Positions 1 to 11,609 of a DNA stretch of 64,000 bases are shown here, in pieces. Within the stretch, counting starts at the first letter, position 1. The number at the start of each line of letters is the position of its first letter. The position numbers and the translations under genes were made by a program. Source of the stretch: Caenimonas aquaedulcis (GTDB taxonomy: Bacteria; Pseudomonadota; Gammaproteobacteria; Burkholderiales; Burkholderiaceae_C); assembly GCF_015831345.1 (NCBI RefSeq), contig NZ_JADWYS010000001.1, forward strand, positions 2,446,618 to 2,510,617. The letters run 5' to 3'. The notes below the pieces were generated by a model. It saw only the letters and a list, made by a program, of their open reading frames with translations, was not told the DNA's origin and did no database searches.

Positions 1-1140
<1,140 letters not shown>

Positions 1141-1185
1141 GACTCTTTCCTTTCCTAATGTTGTGACTCCGTCTCATCCCGCCGG

Positions 1186-1716
1186 TCAGGCGGTGAGGGC
1201 GACTTTCATTTGTTCCAGGCGGGCCTTGACGGAGGTGTCGAGCACCTCGTCGCCGACCACCACGCGAATTCCGCCGATGAGGGACGGGTCTTCCTTGACG
1301 CTCACGTTCAGCTTGCGGCCGAAGCGCTTTTCCAGTGCGGCCGAGACACCCGCGAGGGCCTGCGCATCGATCGGGAACGCGCTGTAGACCACGGCATCGG
1401 ACGAGCCGCTCTGCGCATTCTTGAGCGCGCGAAATTGCGTCGCGATCTCGGGCAAGGCGGAGACGCGGCCGTTTTCGATGACCGCACGCAGGAAATTCTT
1501 CGCGCTCTCCGGCAATTGCACCTTGGCGACGTCGGAGATGACATCGAAGACCTGCTGGCTCGTGACCTTGGGGTTGTCGGCGAACTGCAGCAGCTGCGCG
1601 TTGCCGGCCACGGCGCCGAGGGCGTCGAGCCACTGCGAAGCCGCGTTCAAGTCACCCTTGGACGACTTGTACAACGCTTCGGCGTAAGGACGGGCGATGG
1701 TCGCGAGTTCAGCCAT
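1186..1716 (-). CDS. atpH: ATP synthase F1 subunit delta
   Basis: Delta subunit, which ties the F1 head to the peripheral stalk. The 176-residue product starts [17 protein letters not shown], the hallmark N-terminus of the family, and is close to the normal length of about 178. The conserved C-terminal region with KEDPSLIGG and [11 protein letters not shown] is present. The stop lies 45 bases before atpA and the start 9 bases after atpF, so it is co-transcribed in the atp operon. No oddities were seen. Confidence 0.97.
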   Translation of the reverse strand: MAELATIARPYAEALYKSSKGDLNAASQWLDALGAVAGNAQLLQFADNPKVTSQQVFDVISDVAKVQLPESAKNFLRAVIENGRVSALPEIATQFRALKNAQSGSSDAVVYSAFPIDAQALAGVSAALEKRFGRKLNVSVKEDPSLIGGIRVVVGDEVLDTSVKARLEQMKVALTA

Positions 1717-1725
1717 GTGTTCCTC

Positions 1726-2196
1726 TTACAGCTCGGCCTTGAGGCGGTTCAGCAGCTCGGCGTGAACGCCGGCGTTGACTTCCTTGCGCAGGATCTGCTC
1801 GGCGCCCTTGACGGCCAGGCCGGCGACCTGCTCGCGCAGGGTTTCGCGCGCGCGGACGGTCTGCTGGTCGGCTTCGACCTTCGCCGCTGCGATGATCTTG
1901 TTGGCCTCTTCGGTGGCCCGGCCCTTGGCTTCCTCGACGATGTGCTGCGCACGGCGCTCCGCGTCGGCCAGCAGGGCGGCCGTCTCGTTGCGCGTCTTGC
2001 CGAGTTCCGCTTCCACGCGCTTGTCGGCGGCAGCCAGGTCGGCCTTCGCCTTGTCGGCGGCGGCCAGGCCGTCGGCGATCTTCCGCGCGCGCTCGTCGAG
2101 CGCGGCGGCGATGGGGGGCCACACGTACTTCATCGTGAACCCGACCAGGATCAGGAACACGATCATCTGGACGATGAGGGTTGCGGTAATGCTCAC
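1726..2196 (-). CDS. atpF: ATP synthase F0 subunit b
   Basis: Subunit b forms the peripheral stator stalk. The 156-residue product has one N-terminal membrane helix (residues about 5-25, [20 protein letters not shown]). This is followed by a long charged Ala/Glu/Lys-rich helix typical of the b dimer, ending [11 protein letters not shown]. The length matches the family. It lies between atpE (71-base gap) and atpH (9-base gap) in the usual order. Confidence 0.97.
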   Translation of the reverse strand: MSITATLIVQMIVFLILVGFTMKYVWPPIAAALDERARKIADGLAAADKAKADLAAADKRVEAELGKTRNETAALLADAERRAQHIVEEAKGRATEEANKIIAAAKVEADQQTVRARETLREQVAGLAVKGAEQILRKEVNAGVHAELLNRLKAEL

Positions 2197-2267
2197 TTGT
2201 TCATCCTTCGCCCCGCCGCGCTATGGCAAGCCGCGGGACATGAGATTGGGGGATGCCAGGACAGCGC

Positions 2268-3489
<1,222 letters not shown>

Positions 3490-3507
3490 GTTTCTTCAAA
3501 TCAAAAG

Positions 3508-3987
3508 TTAGCCGTTCACCGGCTCACGCTTCTTTTTGGGCGCGTACGCCAGCGCGAGCCAATACACCTTCATCGTCAGAACCAGGCCCACCAGCAATGC
3601 CGGCCAGCTCAGGTCTGCCACCAGCTTCGGCGCCGCCATCAACAGGGCGATTGCCGAAGCGATCTTGACCATTTCCCACGCCATGAACCCGACCGCCGCG
3701 GTGCCCGCGTTCAGGGAGGAAAAACGGCTGGAGATGCCGCGCGCCAGAATGGCCGCGGGAATCACCACGGCCAGCGCGCCGTATCCGGCGGACCACCCAA
3801 CGTTTTGCCTCCCGGTGACGCCCCATGCGGCCAATGCCACGACGAGACCCACCACAGCCTGCCCCGCAACCACCCACCAGGGGGAAACCGGGGGGTTTTG
3901 TTCGCGCAGCCTGCGCGCCTCGTCGGCGGTCAGCTGCTTGAACGGGAGCTCTTCCTCCGAATCCACCAGGGGAGCGACGGTTTTCAT
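3508..3987 (-). CDS. atpI: ATP synthase subunit I (AtpI-like)
   Basis: Small membrane protein thought to help assemble the c ring. I choose the ATG at 3987 (MKTVAPLVDSEEELPFK, 159 residues). Upstream in-frame codons run into the promoter and look non-coding. After a charged N-terminal region there are four hydrophobic segments (WWVVAGQAVVGLVVALAAWG and later ones), ending in a basic KKKREPVNG tail. It is the first gene of the atp operon, 18 bases before atpB. The family is poorly conserved, so the call rests on position plus topology. Confidence 0.88.
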   Translation of the reverse strand: MKTVAPLVDSEEELPFKQLTADEARRLREQNPPVSPWWVVAGQAVVGLVVALAAWGVTGRQNVGWSAGYGALAVVIPAAILARGISSRFSSLNAGTAAVGFMAWEMVKIASAIALLMAAPKLVADLSWPALLVGLVLTMKVYWLALAYAPKKKREPVNG

Positions 3988-4030
3988 GAATTCTTGTCGC
4001 CTTTGGACCCTGATTTTTACAAAGCCCCTG

Positions 4031-4059
4031 ATTATAAGTAGAAACCCCCTCCGGCTGAC
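4031..4059 (-). promoter_or_regulatory. Probable promoter of the atp operon
   Basis: A perfect TATAAT (plus 4031-4036) lies 44 bases upstream of the atpI start. The hexamer 17 bases further up, GTCAGC, is a poor -35. The promoter would therefore depend on an activator or on the strong -10 alone. The position in the atpI-dat divergent gap supports the call. Confidence 0.5.
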
Positions 4060-4147
4060 CAATACCCGACCAAGTGCTCGGCTTTGGTGCAACGTCAAAG
4101 GTCTTTTGCACAGGGCAGTGGAATCGCCGAGGCGGCACAATCGACTG

Positions 4148-5035
4148 ATGAACCCTTCAGAACTTACCGATCTTCCGTGTTACCTCAACGGCGAATTCAC
4201 CCGCCTGCGCGATGCGAAGGTGAGCGTCATGGACCGGGGCTTCGTCTTCGGCGACGGCATTTATGAGGTGGTGCCGGTCTATGCCGGCCGGCCTTTCCGT
4301 TTCGAGCATCACATGGCCCGGCTGGAGCGCAGCCTGCGCGAGCTGCGCATCGAGAACCCGAAGACGCGCGAGGAATGGCGCGCGCTGGTCGACCGTTTGA
4401 CCGCGACCTATGCGCAGGAGCAGGGAAAGACGCCGGCGCAGACCGACCAGATCGTCTACATCCAGGTGACCCGCGGCGTGGCCATGCGGGACCATGCGAT
4501 GGTCCAGGGAATCACGCCCACGGTCTTCGCCATGACCAACCGCATCGCCGCGCTGTCGGCTGCCGACCGCGCGGCAGGTGTGGCTTGCGTCACCGCGGAC
4601 GACTTCCGCTGGAAGAAGGCGCACCTGAAGAGCATCAGCCTCGCGGGCGCCGTGCTGTCGCGCCAGATCAGCGCGGATGCCGGCGCGCTCGAGACCATCA
4701 TGTTCCGCGACGGGTGGCTGAGCGAAGGAGCGGCCGCCAACGTCTGGGTCGTGAAAGGCGGCACCCTGTCCGGTCCGCCGAAGGACAACCTGGTCCTTGA
4801 AGGCATTCGGTATGGCCTGATGGAAGAGCTATGCCGGGACGCGGGCGTTCCGTTCGAATTGCGGCGGATCAGCCGCGCCGAGGTCCTGGCCGCCGACGAG
4901 TTGCTGCTGTCCAACGCCTCCAAGGAGATTCTCGCGGTCACGCGCCTGGACGGGCAGCCGGTTGGAAACGGCAAGCCCGGCCCCATCTACGAAAAGATGT
5001 ACGCCGGCTACCAGCGTGCCAAGCAAAGCGCCTGA
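4148..5035 (+). CDS. dat: D-amino acid aminotransferase (class IV, PLP)
   Basis: Class IV PLP transaminase of the D-alanine aminotransferase group, exchanging amino groups between D-amino acids and 2-oxo acids. The 295-residue product has the typical start YLNGEFTRLRDAKVSVMDRGFVFGDGIYE. The Schiff-base lysine is in AHLKSISLAG (about residue 160), and the cofactor-binding SEGAAANVW and LSNASKEI segments follow. ATG 4148 has no Shine-Dalgarno; a CACAAT hexamer ends six bases before it, so the message may be leaderless. It is followed one base later by ybeD. Branched-chain aminotransferase is the main alternative, but the overall fold signature and the dat-ybeD-lipB context favour Dat. Confidence 0.9.
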   Translation: MNPSELTDLPCYLNGEFTRLRDAKVSVMDRGFVFGDGIYEVVPVYAGRPFRFEHHMARLERSLRELRIENPKTREEWRALVDRLTATYAQEQGKTPAQTDQIVYIQVTRGVAMRDHAMVQGITPTVFAMTNRIAALSAADRAAGVACVTADDFRWKKAHLKSISLAGAVLSRQISADAGALETIMFRDGWLSEGAAANVWVVKGGTLSGPPKDNLVLEGIRYGLMEELCRDAGVPFELRRISRAEVLAADELLLSNASKEILAVTRLDGQPVGNGKPGPIYEKMYAGYQRAKQSA

Positions 5036-5036
5036 C

Positions 5037-5348
5037 ATGACCACCCCTACCCCGAGCCCCATTCCGCAAGTGATCGGCAGCGAGCCCGCGCGCGAGTCGC
5101 TGATCGAATATCCATCGCGCTTTCCCATCAAGGTGATGGGAACGAAGGTCGACGGGTTCGTGCATGCGGTGACGACGATCGCCAGGCAATTCGACCCGGC
5201 CTTCGACGCGTCCACCATCGAACTGCGCGACAGCAAGGCAGGCAAGTACCTGGGCATCACCATCACGGTGAATGCCACCAGCCGCGACCAGCTCGACGAG
5301 CTTTACCGCACCCTGTCGACGCATCCGATGGTGAAGGTCGTCCTCTAG
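5037..5348 (+). CDS. DUF493 family protein (YbeD-like)
   Basis: Small ACT-like alpha/beta protein of the DUF493/YbeD family. The molecular role is unknown, but it is commonly encoded beside lipB. The product is 103 residues with the core [15 protein letters not shown], a conserved [16 protein letters not shown] strand and a C-terminal [17 protein letters not shown]. The ATG at 5037 follows the dat stop by one base, and lipB starts two bases after its stop, so the three genes are one transcript. The stop at 5346-5348 leaves no space for a separate lipB leader. Confidence 0.9.
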   Translation: MTTPTPSPIPQVIGSEPARESLIEYPSRFPIKVMGTKVDGFVHAVTTIARQFDPAFDASTIELRDSKAGKYLGITITVNATSRDQLDELYRTLSTHPMVKVVL

Positions 5349-5350
5349 CC

Positions 5351-6028
5351 ATGGACACGCGGGTCCGCGGTCGCGTGGACTACCTGCCCACCTACGAGGC
5401 GATGCAGGCGTTCACGGCGGCGCGGACGGATGCAACGGTCGACGAGCTGTGGTTGTGCGAACACCCGCCTGTCTTCACACAAGGCCTCGCGGGGCGCGCG
5501 GAACATGTCACCGACGCTGGCGGCATTCCGGTGGTGCAGACGAACCGCGGTGGGCAGGTGACTTACCACGGCCCCGGCCAGGTGGTTGCCTACCCCCTGG
5601 TGGACATGCGCCGGGCCGGCTACTTCATCAAGGAATACGTCTACCGTATCGAGGAGGCGGTGATCCGCACGCTGGCGCACTTCGGCGTCACGGGGCATCG
5701 GGTACGCGGTGCCCCCGGGATTTATGTTCGGCTCGACGATCCTTCCTCCCATGCCGTGCTGCCGCCTTCCCAAGCTTCGCCGGCGGGGAGCCCCGACTTC
5801 TCCGGCCTCGGCAAGATCGCCGCGCTGGGGCTCAAGGTCAGCCGGCAATGCACCTACCATGGCGTGGCCCTGAATGTCGCCATGGACCTGGAGCCCTTCT
5901 CCCGTATCGACCCTTGCGGCTACCCCGGGCTGAAAACGGTGGACCTTTCTACAATCGGGGTCTCCACCCATTGGGACGACGCGGCGGGCGTGCTGGGCCG
6001 CAAGCTCACCCAGCACCTCGCTGCCTGA
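5351..6028 (+). CDS. lipB: Lipoyl(octanoyl) transferase LipB
   Basis: Transfers octanoate from acyl carrier protein to the lipoyl domains of 2-oxo acid dehydrogenases and GcvH. The 225-residue product carries [12 protein letters not shown], the family signature. The catalytic lysine is in [14 protein letters not shown] and the catalytic cysteine in IDPCGYPGL. Between the VRGAPGIYV strand and the lysine there is a roughly 25-residue Pro/Ser-rich insertion absent from E. coli LipB. It lies ten bases before lipA, so octanoylation and sulfur insertion are co-expressed. Confidence 0.97.
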   Translation: MDTRVRGRVDYLPTYEAMQAFTAARTDATVDELWLCEHPPVFTQGLAGRAEHVTDAGGIPVVQTNRGGQVTYHGPGQVVAYPLVDMRRAGYFIKEYVYRIEEAVIRTLAHFGVTGHRVRGAPGIYVRLDDPSSHAVLPPSQASPAGSPDFSGLGKIAALGLKVSRQCTYHGVALNVAMDLEPFSRIDPCGYPGLKTVDLSTIGVSTHWDDAAGVLGRKLTQHLAA

Positions 6029-6037
6029 AAGCACTCC

Positions 6038-7027
6038 ATGAGCTCCTCCGAAGTCGTGCGCGAAGCGCAATCCACCGAAAACTACCAAGCCGGCGCCAAG
6101 CAGAAGGCCGCGGCCAAGCTGTCGCGCATTCCCGTGAAGGTGGAGCAGGCCGAGGTCCTCAAGAAGCCCGACTGGATCCGCGTGCGCGCCGGCTCCCCGA
6201 CGACACGGTTCTACGAGATCAAGCAGATCCTGCGGGAGAGCAACCTGCACACCGTGTGCGAAGAGGCCTCCTGCCCCAACATCGGCGAGTGCTTCGGCAA
6301 GGGAACCGCCACGTTCATGATCATGGGCGACAAGTGCACGCGGCGCTGCCCGTTCTGCGACGTGGGCCATGGCCGCCCGGACCCACTCGATCCGAACGAG
6401 CCGGAGAACCTGGCAAAGACCATTGCGCGCCTGAAGCTCAAGTACGTAGTGATCACCTCCGTGGATCGCGACGACCTGCGCGACGGCGGTGCGGGCCACT
6501 TCGTCGAGTGCATCCGCAAGACGCGCGAGCTGTCGCCCGGCACCACCATCGAAGTGCTGGTGCCCGATTTCCGCGGCCGCGACGACCGCGCGCTGGAGAT
6601 CCTGAAGGCGGCGCCGCCCGACGTAATGAACCACAACCTGGAGACCATCCCGCGGCTCTATCGCGAAGCGAGGCCGGGTTCCGACTACGCGTTCAGCCTG
6701 AACCTGCTCAAGAAGTTCAAGGCGCTGCATCCCCAGGTGCCGACCAAGAGCGGCATCATGGTCGGTCTCGGCGAAACCGACGACGAGATCCTGCAGGTCA
6801 TGCGCGACATGCGCGAACACGACATCGACATGCTGACCATCGGACAGTACCTCGCGCCCTCGAGCTCCCACCTGCCTGTGCGGCGCTACGTGCACCCCGA
6901 CACCTTCAAGATGTTCGAGGCGCGCGCGCTGGAGATGGGCTTCTCGCACGCCGCCGTCGGCGCCATGGTTCGCTCGAGCTATCACGCAGACCAGCAGGCC
7001 CACGCAGCGGGCGTCGCGAACACCTGA
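6038..7027 (+). CDS. lipA: Lipoyl synthase LipA (radical SAM)
   Basis: Inserts two sulfur atoms into the octanoyl chain on lipoyl domains. The 329-residue product has both iron-sulfur sets. The auxiliary cluster is in [12 protein letters not shown] (about residues 78-89) and the radical-SAM cluster in CTRRCPFC. Downstream landmarks are [24 protein letters not shown] and [11 protein letters not shown]. The roughly 40-residue N-terminal arm rich in Ala/Lys is normal for this lineage. It is directly downstream of lipB. Confidence 0.98.
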   Translation: MSSSEVVREAQSTENYQAGAKQKAAAKLSRIPVKVEQAEVLKKPDWIRVRAGSPTTRFYEIKQILRESNLHTVCEEASCPNIGECFGKGTATFMIMGDKCTRRCPFCDVGHGRPDPLDPNEPENLAKTIARLKLKYVVITSVDRDDLRDGGAGHFVECIRKTRELSPGTTIEVLVPDFRGRDDRALEILKAAPPDVMNHNLETIPRLYREARPGSDYAFSLNLLKKFKALHPQVPTKSGIMVGLGETDDEILQVMRDMREHDIDMLTIGQYLAPSSSHLPVRRYVHPDTFKMFEARALEMGFSHAAVGAMVRSSYHADQQAHAAGVANT

Positions 7028-7073
7028 GGCCGCGCACCTGCACGCGAACCTGTACGCGCTCGGCGCGATCGCG

Positions 7074-7862
7074 TTGTGGGCCACGCTGGCCGTGCTCGGA
7101 GTCTCGCTCGCGCACGTTCCGCCTTTCCTGCTGACGGGCCTCGCCCTGGTGATCGGCAGCATTCCCGCCTGGCCGCTGGCGCGCCAGTGGCGGGTGCCCG
7201 CCTCGACACTGGCCCTGGGCATCTACGGGCTCTTCGGGTTCCACTTCCTGCTCTTCATCGCACTGCGGCACGCCCCTGCCGTGGAGGCGAACCTCGTCAA
7301 CTACCTGTGGCCGCTGCTGATCGTGGTCCTTTCGCCCGTGCTGCTGGCGGGATTGCGCTTGCGTGCGGCGCACGCGCTGGCCGCCATCGCGGGCTTTGCC
7401 GGGGCGGCGATCGCGATCCTCGGCTCACGCGACGCCACGGGCGGCGGATGGGCGTGGGGCTACCTGCCTGCGCTCGGCTCGGCATTCATCTGGGCCACCT
7501 ATTCCCTGATGACTCGCCGCGTCGCTGCCTTCCCGACAGCCGCCATCGGGCTGTTCGGCCTCGTATCAGGCGTTCTTTCCCTGCTTTGCCATGCACTCCT
7601 CGAGCCCCCCGCGACACTGGCGGCACGAGATTGGGCCTTGCTGGCGGCAATGGGCCTCGGGCCACTCGGTGCGGCGTTCTTCCTGTGGGACGCAGCGCTG
7701 AAGCGCGGGGATCCGAGGCAGATCGGCATCCTGAGCTATCTCACACCGCTCGCATCGACGGCGTTGCTGGTCGTCTTCACGGGCCGCGGTTTCAGCGCGG
7801 GGATCGTGGTGGCGGCTGCGCTCATCATCGGTGCCGCAGTGGTCGGCACGCGCGTGCGCTAA
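7074..7862 (+). CDS. EamA/DMT family transporter
   Basis: Integral membrane protein with about ten hydrophobic helices in two repeated halves, the EamA (drug/metabolite transporter) pattern. Conserved-looking pieces are YLWPLLIVVLSPVLLAG in the first half and ILSYLTPLASTALLVVF in the second. The substrate is unknown. The start is uncertain: TTG 7074 is the first good codon in the open frame, but CTG at 7050 or 7038 would add LYALGAIALW, a better first helix. Its TAA overlaps the stop of convergent ptsI by two bases. It probably rides on the lipA transcript. Confidence 0.8.
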   Translation: MWATLAVLGVSLAHVPPFLLTGLALVIGSIPAWPLARQWRVPASTLALGIYGLFGFHFLLFIALRHAPAVEANLVNYLWPLLIVVLSPVLLAGLRLRAAHALAAIAGFAGAAIAILGSRDATGGGWAWGYLPALGSAFIWATYSLMTRRVAAFPTAAIGLFGLVSGVLSLLCHALLEPPATLAARDWALLAAMGLGPLGAAFFLWDAALKRGDPRQIGILSYLTPLASTALLVVFTGRGFSAGIVVAAALIIGAAVVGTRVR

Positions 7863-9622
7863 CCCACCATCGAGGACGGGTCCTCGGACTCGAGCACCTG
7901 CTTCGCCCACGCCGCCATGCGCGTGGTATCGACCCGAAGCACCTCCTGCTTGACGGCAAGGATTTGCGCCGGGTGCATGGAGAAGCTCCGCAGTCCCAGG
8001 CCCAGCAGCAGCCGTGTGAGGGTGGTGTCGCCGGCCATCTCGCCGCAGACGCTCACGCCCTTTCCTTGGGCATTGCATTCCGCGATCGTCTCTGCGACCA
8101 GGCGCAGCACAGCGGGGTGCAGGGGATCGTAGAGATGCGCGACCGACTCGTCGGCCCGATCGATCGCCAGCGTGTACTGGATCAGGTCGTTCGTGCCGAT
8201 CGAGAGGAAATCGAAGTACTTCAGGAATATCTTGAGGGTGAGCGCGGCCGCCGGAATCTCGATCATCGCGCCGATGCGGATGGGGCCGTACGCCACGCCG
8301 CGGTTGTCCAGCTCGGCACGCGCGAAGTCGATGAGCGACAGGGTCTGACGGATTTCACTGGCATGCGCGAGCATCGGAATCAACATGTTCACCTGCCCGT
8401 GCGATGCGGCACGCAGGATGGCTCGCAATTGCGTGAGGAACATCGCTGGGTCCGCCAGGCTCCAGCGGATGGCGCGCAGGCCGAGCGCGGGGTTCAGGTG
8501 CGCGGCGTCGCGCACCGAATCGTCCAGCGGCTTGTCGGCGCCCACGTCGACCGTGCGGATCGTGACGGGCAATCCCTCCATGCCCTCCACCGCCCGGCGG
8601 TAAGCCTGGTACTGCTCTTCCTCGTCGGGCAGCGCACCCCGCCGCCCCATGAACAGGAATTCGCTGCGGAACAGGCCGACACCCACCGCTCCCGCTTTCA
8701 CCGCGGCCGCCGCGTCTTCCGGCAACTCGATGTTGGCGAGCAGTTCGATCTTCTGGCCATCGAGCGTGATGGCCGGCGTGTGGCGCAAGCGGGAAAGCCG
8801 CCCGCGCTCCAGTTCGCCCTGCCGCTGCTTGAACCCGTATTCGGCCAGGATGATGGGCGATGGATCGACGATCATCACCCCCGCGTCGCCGTCGATGATG
8901 ATCCAGTCGTCCTGCCGCACCAGCTGGCTCGCGCTGCGCGCACCGACCACCGCCGGAATGTCCATGCTGCGCGCGACGATCGCAGTGTGGGAGTTGCGCC
9001 CGCCGACATCGGTGACGAATCCCGCGAACACGCTCTGCTTGAACTGCAGCATGTCGGCGGGCGACAGGTCGTGCGCCACCATCACGAGCGGCACATCCAT
9101 GCCGTCTTCCAGGAGCAGGTCCTGCTGGGTCTTGCGCCGCGGACCGCCCGGCGGCACCACCGGCAGGGGCACGCCCTTCATGTAGCGCAGGATGCGTTCG
9201 GCCACCTGCTCGAGATCGGCCTTGCGGCCCCGCAGATAGTCGTCCTCCATGTCGTCGAACTGCCGCGCGAGCACTTCCAGCTGCGTCGTCAGCGCCCATT
9301 CGGCGTTGTAGAGGCGCTCGCTGATCCAGTGCTTGACCCCGCTGATGAGCTCCTCGTCCTGCAGCAGCATCAGGTGAACGTCCAGCAAGGCGGCCAGCTC
9401 GTGCGGTGCTTCCTTCGGGCCCATCTGCGCGATGGTGTGCTGGAGCCGATGCAACTCGTCGACGACCGCGTTGCGCCCCGCTCGCACACGGCCGATCTCG
9501 TCCTCGATCTGGCTTGCGTCGATGAAGTAGTGCGCCACGTCGACGCGGCTGGATGCCATCAGCACAGCGCGCCCGATGGCGATGCCGCGGGCGACTGCGA
9601 GGCCGTGGACCGAGAACGTCAT
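7859..9622 (-). CDS. ptsI: Phosphoenolpyruvate-protein phosphotransferase (Enzyme I)
   Basis: Enzyme I takes phosphate from PEP and passes it to HPr. I choose ATG 9622 (MTFSVHGLAVARGIAIG, 587 residues); the open frame upstream is an intergenic repeat, not protein. The phosphorylated histidine is in GGRNSHTAIVARS. The PEP-binding barrel shows FLSIGTNDLIQYTLA, and the proton-donor cysteine is in VSVCGEMAGD. No sugar-specific EIIC is encoded nearby, so this is probably a regulatory PTS chain with the mannose-type EIIA and HPr upstream. Its stop overlaps that of the convergent EamA gene. Confidence 0.97.
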   Translation of the reverse strand: MTFSVHGLAVARGIAIGRAVLMASSRVDVAHYFIDASQIEDEIGRVRAGRNAVVDELHRLQHTIAQMGPKEAPHELAALLDVHLMLLQDEELISGVKHWISERLYNAEWALTTQLEVLARQFDDMEDDYLRGRKADLEQVAERILRYMKGVPLPVVPPGGPRRKTQQDLLLEDGMDVPLVMVAHDLSPADMLQFKQSVFAGFVTDVGGRNSHTAIVARSMDIPAVVGARSASQLVRQDDWIIIDGDAGVMIVDPSPIILAEYGFKQRQGELERGRLSRLRHTPAITLDGQKIELLANIELPEDAAAAVKAGAVGVGLFRSEFLFMGRRGALPDEEEQYQAYRRAVEGMEGLPVTIRTVDVGADKPLDDSVRDAAHLNPALGLRAIRWSLADPAMFLTQLRAILRAASHGQVNMLIPMLAHASEIRQTLSLIDFARAELDNRGVAYGPIRIGAMIEIPAAALTLKIFLKYFDFLSIGTNDLIQYTLAIDRADESVAHLYDPLHPAVLRLVAETIAECNAQGKGVSVCGEMAGDTTLTRLLLGLGLRSFSMHPAQILAVKQEVLRVDTTRMAAWAKQVLESEDPSSMVG

Positions 9623-9624
9623 CT

Positions 9625-9700
9625 CGCCGCCCGGCCGCCCCAAGGCGAAGAGCCCCCGTGGGGGGCAGGGAGCCACGCGCAGCGGCCGACCGTGAGGGTG
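9625..9700. repeat. GC-rich imperfect palindromic intergenic repeat
   Basis: The 82-base gap between ptsH and ptsI is filled by a G/C-rich block. It contains the inverted arms CCCCCG/GGGGGC around 9653-9666 and a GCGCAGCGGCCG stretch near 9677. The block resembles short dispersed repeats common between Comamonadaceae genes; that resemblance is from memory and not from a comparison. It is read through by the ptsI frame and explains the false N-terminal extension of that frame. Confidence 0.45.
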
Positions 9701-9704
9701 GTCA

Positions 9705-9974
9705 TCATTCGCCCTCGCCGAATTTGTCCGCGATCAAGGCGAGCAGGGCATCCATTGCCTCCTGCTCTTTCTCGCCGCTCGTCTCGATGACGACTTCGCT
9801 TCCGATGCCGGCGGCCAGCATCATCACGCCCATGATGCTCTTGGCATTGACGCGACGGTCGCCGCGGCTGATCCACACGTCGCAGGGATAACTGCCGGCC
9901 AGCTTGGTGAGCTTGGCGGACGCGCGGGCGTGCAGGCCCAGCTTATTGTTGATGGTCGTGCTTGTCTTGATCAT
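9705..9974 (-). CDS. ptsH: Phosphocarrier protein HPr
   Basis: HPr relays phosphate from Enzyme I to EIIA. The 89-residue product has the phosphorylated His in NKLGLHARASAKL (residue 15). It also has the regulatory serine motif KSIMGVMMLAAG (Ser46 region), a site for HPr kinase in organisms that have one. The first 32 bases overlap the 3' end of the EIIA gene, and 82 bases separate it from ptsI. The start ATG 9974 gives MIKTSTTINNK, normal for the family. Confidence 0.97.
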   Translation of the reverse strand: MIKTSTTINNKLGLHARASAKLTKLAGSYPCDVWISRGDRRVNAKSIMGVMMLAAGIGSEVVIETSGEKEQEAMDALLALIADKFGEGE

Positions 9975-10398
9975 GGTTCTTGCGTGCCTGATTCTGCGGC
10001 GCGGTGATCGCGACCTGCATCACACCCTGGGTGCCGCCCACTACGGCGCGCGAAACCAGGGCCTCCAGGGGTTCATTGCGATAGCTCACCGCGCGCAGCA
10101 GCATCGGCAGGTTCACGCCGGTGATGAGCCGCGAAGTCACACCGTCCACGAGTTTCTGCGCGACGTTGCTCGGCGTCGCGCCGAAGATGTCCGTGAGGAC
10201 CAGCACCCCCTTGACCTGGGTCGCCTGCGTCAGCTGGCGCAGGGAGATGCGCGCGGTCGCCAGGGTTTCCTCGGGCGGCATGTTGGGCTGCACGTCGACC
10301 GCCGCGAGCTGCGGCCCGCAGTCCGGAAAGACGTGCAGCGCGCAGCTGCGCAGTGCGTGCGCCAGCGGAGCGTGGGCGATGATCAGGATCGCGTTCAT
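9943..10398 (-). CDS. PTS EIIA component, mannose (Man) family
   Basis: Mannose-type EIIA, 151 residues, starting MNAILIIAHAPLAHALRS with the phosphorylatable histidine at about residue 9. The DIFGATPSNVA segment is typical of the fold. In Burkholderiales this protein works with HPr and EI without an EIIC and is thought to be regulatory. The C-terminal HDQDKHDHQQ tail is charged and overlaps ptsH by 32 bases. Its ATG overlaps the TGA of the MFS gene (ATGA), suggesting translational coupling to a transporter. Confidence 0.93.
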   Translation of the reverse strand: MNAILIIAHAPLAHALRSCALHVFPDCGPQLAAVDVQPNMPPEETLATARISLRQLTQATQVKGVLVLTDIFGATPSNVAQKLVDGVTSRLITGVNLPMLLRAVSYRNEPLEALVSRAVVGGTQGVMQVAITAPQNQARKNHDQDKHDHQQ

Positions 10399-11609
10399 TG
10401 GCGGGAATTATCCTTTGCAAGCACGAAGTACCCATAGGACATAACGCCGCAACCGAGGAACACGGCCAATGCGCAGCGAAAGGCGCCGGTCTCGCCGAGG
10501 CCCGCGGCACCGAAGCCGTCGATCAGGAGGCCCACGCCCCACTGGATGACGAACACCCCCGCGAAGATGACCAGGTTGAAGGCCGATAGCGCCCGGCCGG
10601 ACAGCTCGGCCGGGAAGGCCAGGCCCACCGCGGGCTGGGCCAGCGACACGAACGTGGACGTGATGCAGAACGCGGCCCAAGCCCATGCTCCTGCTGCAGG
10701 TCCAGCTATGATAATCGTAGCAAGCGAGATGAAACTCAGCGGCAGGCCCCAGGTGATCATCAGTTGCGCCGACCATCCGCGGCGCGCAAACCACGGATTG
10801 AGCATGCCCCACAGCCAGAACGTGCAGAGCATGCTCACATTGATCAGGAAGAGGCCCTGCGCCGCTTGCAGCGGGTCGTAGCCCGACACGCGCACCATCC
10901 ACGGGCCGGCCCACAAGGTCTGCATCGCAAGCAGGCCGCCGTAACTGAAGAAGCCGATCGGGCTCATGCGTCGAAAGAGCGGGTGCCGCCAGACGTCGGC
11001 GTACCCCCCGGGATGCGGCTCCTTGCCTGCTGGAGTCGATGGCCAGGCCGGCACCGCCCAGGCAATGAGGGCCATCGCCAGTCCGAGTGCGCCGGCGAGC
11101 AGCCAGAACACGGGGCGCCAGCCCGCGACGGGCACCATCCACTGCACGGGCAAGGTGGAGCCCACCATGCCAAACGACCCGGTCATCAGCATCCATGAGT
11201 TCGCGCGCAGCTGCGCGGGTGCCGTGAACCAGCGGCGATACCCCGTGAGCGGCGCCATCAGGCAGGCGCTGACGCCTACCCCGCACAGGATCCGGGCCAC
11301 CATGAGCGCAGGGAAACTGGTTGCGGCCGAGAACGCGAGGCAGCCGGCGACCGCCACCAGGAGGAAGCAAAGGATCACGTTTTTCGGCCCGTGCCGATCC
11401 AGCCAGGTCCCCAGCGGCAGCTGGGTGGCCGCGAACCCGAGAAAGTAGCCTCCGGCGAGGAGGCCCAACTCGGTGGCGTTGAGCGAGAACTCCCTCGTCA
11501 GCGTGGGCGAGAGCGTCGCCGTCACCCCGCGCAGCAGCGCGGAGAAAAAATACGCGAACGCGAAGGCGAGGAATACCGTGACGGCCGGACGGCGCTCGAG
11601 CAGGCTCAT
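10395..11609 (-). CDS. Major facilitator superfamily transporter
   Basis: Twelve-helix permease of 404 residues from ATG 11609 (MSLLERRPAVTVFLAFAFAY). The MFS loop 2-3 signature appears as GTWLDRHGPKNVI, and RILCGVGVSACLMAPLTGYRR resembles loop 4-5. The substrate is not evident; nitrate/cyanate-like and sugar-phosphate carriers are possible. The start overlaps the lipoprotein stop and the stop overlaps the EIIA start, both by ATGA. It thus looks embedded in the PTS operon. The frame is open 83 codons further upstream, but that part is antisense to and inside the lipoprotein gene. Confidence 0.88.
   Translation of the reverse strand: MSLLERRPAVTVFLAFAFAYFFSALLRGVTATLSPTLTREFSLNATELGLLAGGYFLGFAATQLPLGTWLDRHGPKNVILCFLLVAVAGCLAFSAATSFPALMVARILCGVGVSACLMAPLTGYRRWFTAPAQLRANSWMLMTGSFGMVGSTLPVQWMVPVAGWRPVFWLLAGALGLAMALIAWAVPAWPSTPAGKEPHPGGYADVWRHPLFRRMSPIGFFSYGGLLAMQTLWAGPWMVRVSGYDPLQAAQGLFLINVSMLCTFWLWGMLNPWFARRGWSAQLMITWGLPLSFISLATIIIAGPAAGAWAWAAFCITSTFVSLAQPAVGLAFPAELSGRALSAFNLVIFAGVFVIQWGVGLLIDGFGAAGLGETGAFRCALAVFLGCGVMSYGYFVLAKDNSRQ

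Noticed and set aside
9623..9676. N-terminal extension of ptsI (MAPCPPRGLFALG...)
   Set aside because: The sequence is the intergenic GC-rich repeat. Enzyme I proteins begin near MTFSVHG.
7076..9790. A 904-codon plus frame over the EamA and ptsI genes
   Set aside because: Shadow of EamA in another frame and antisense to ptsI, with no family features.
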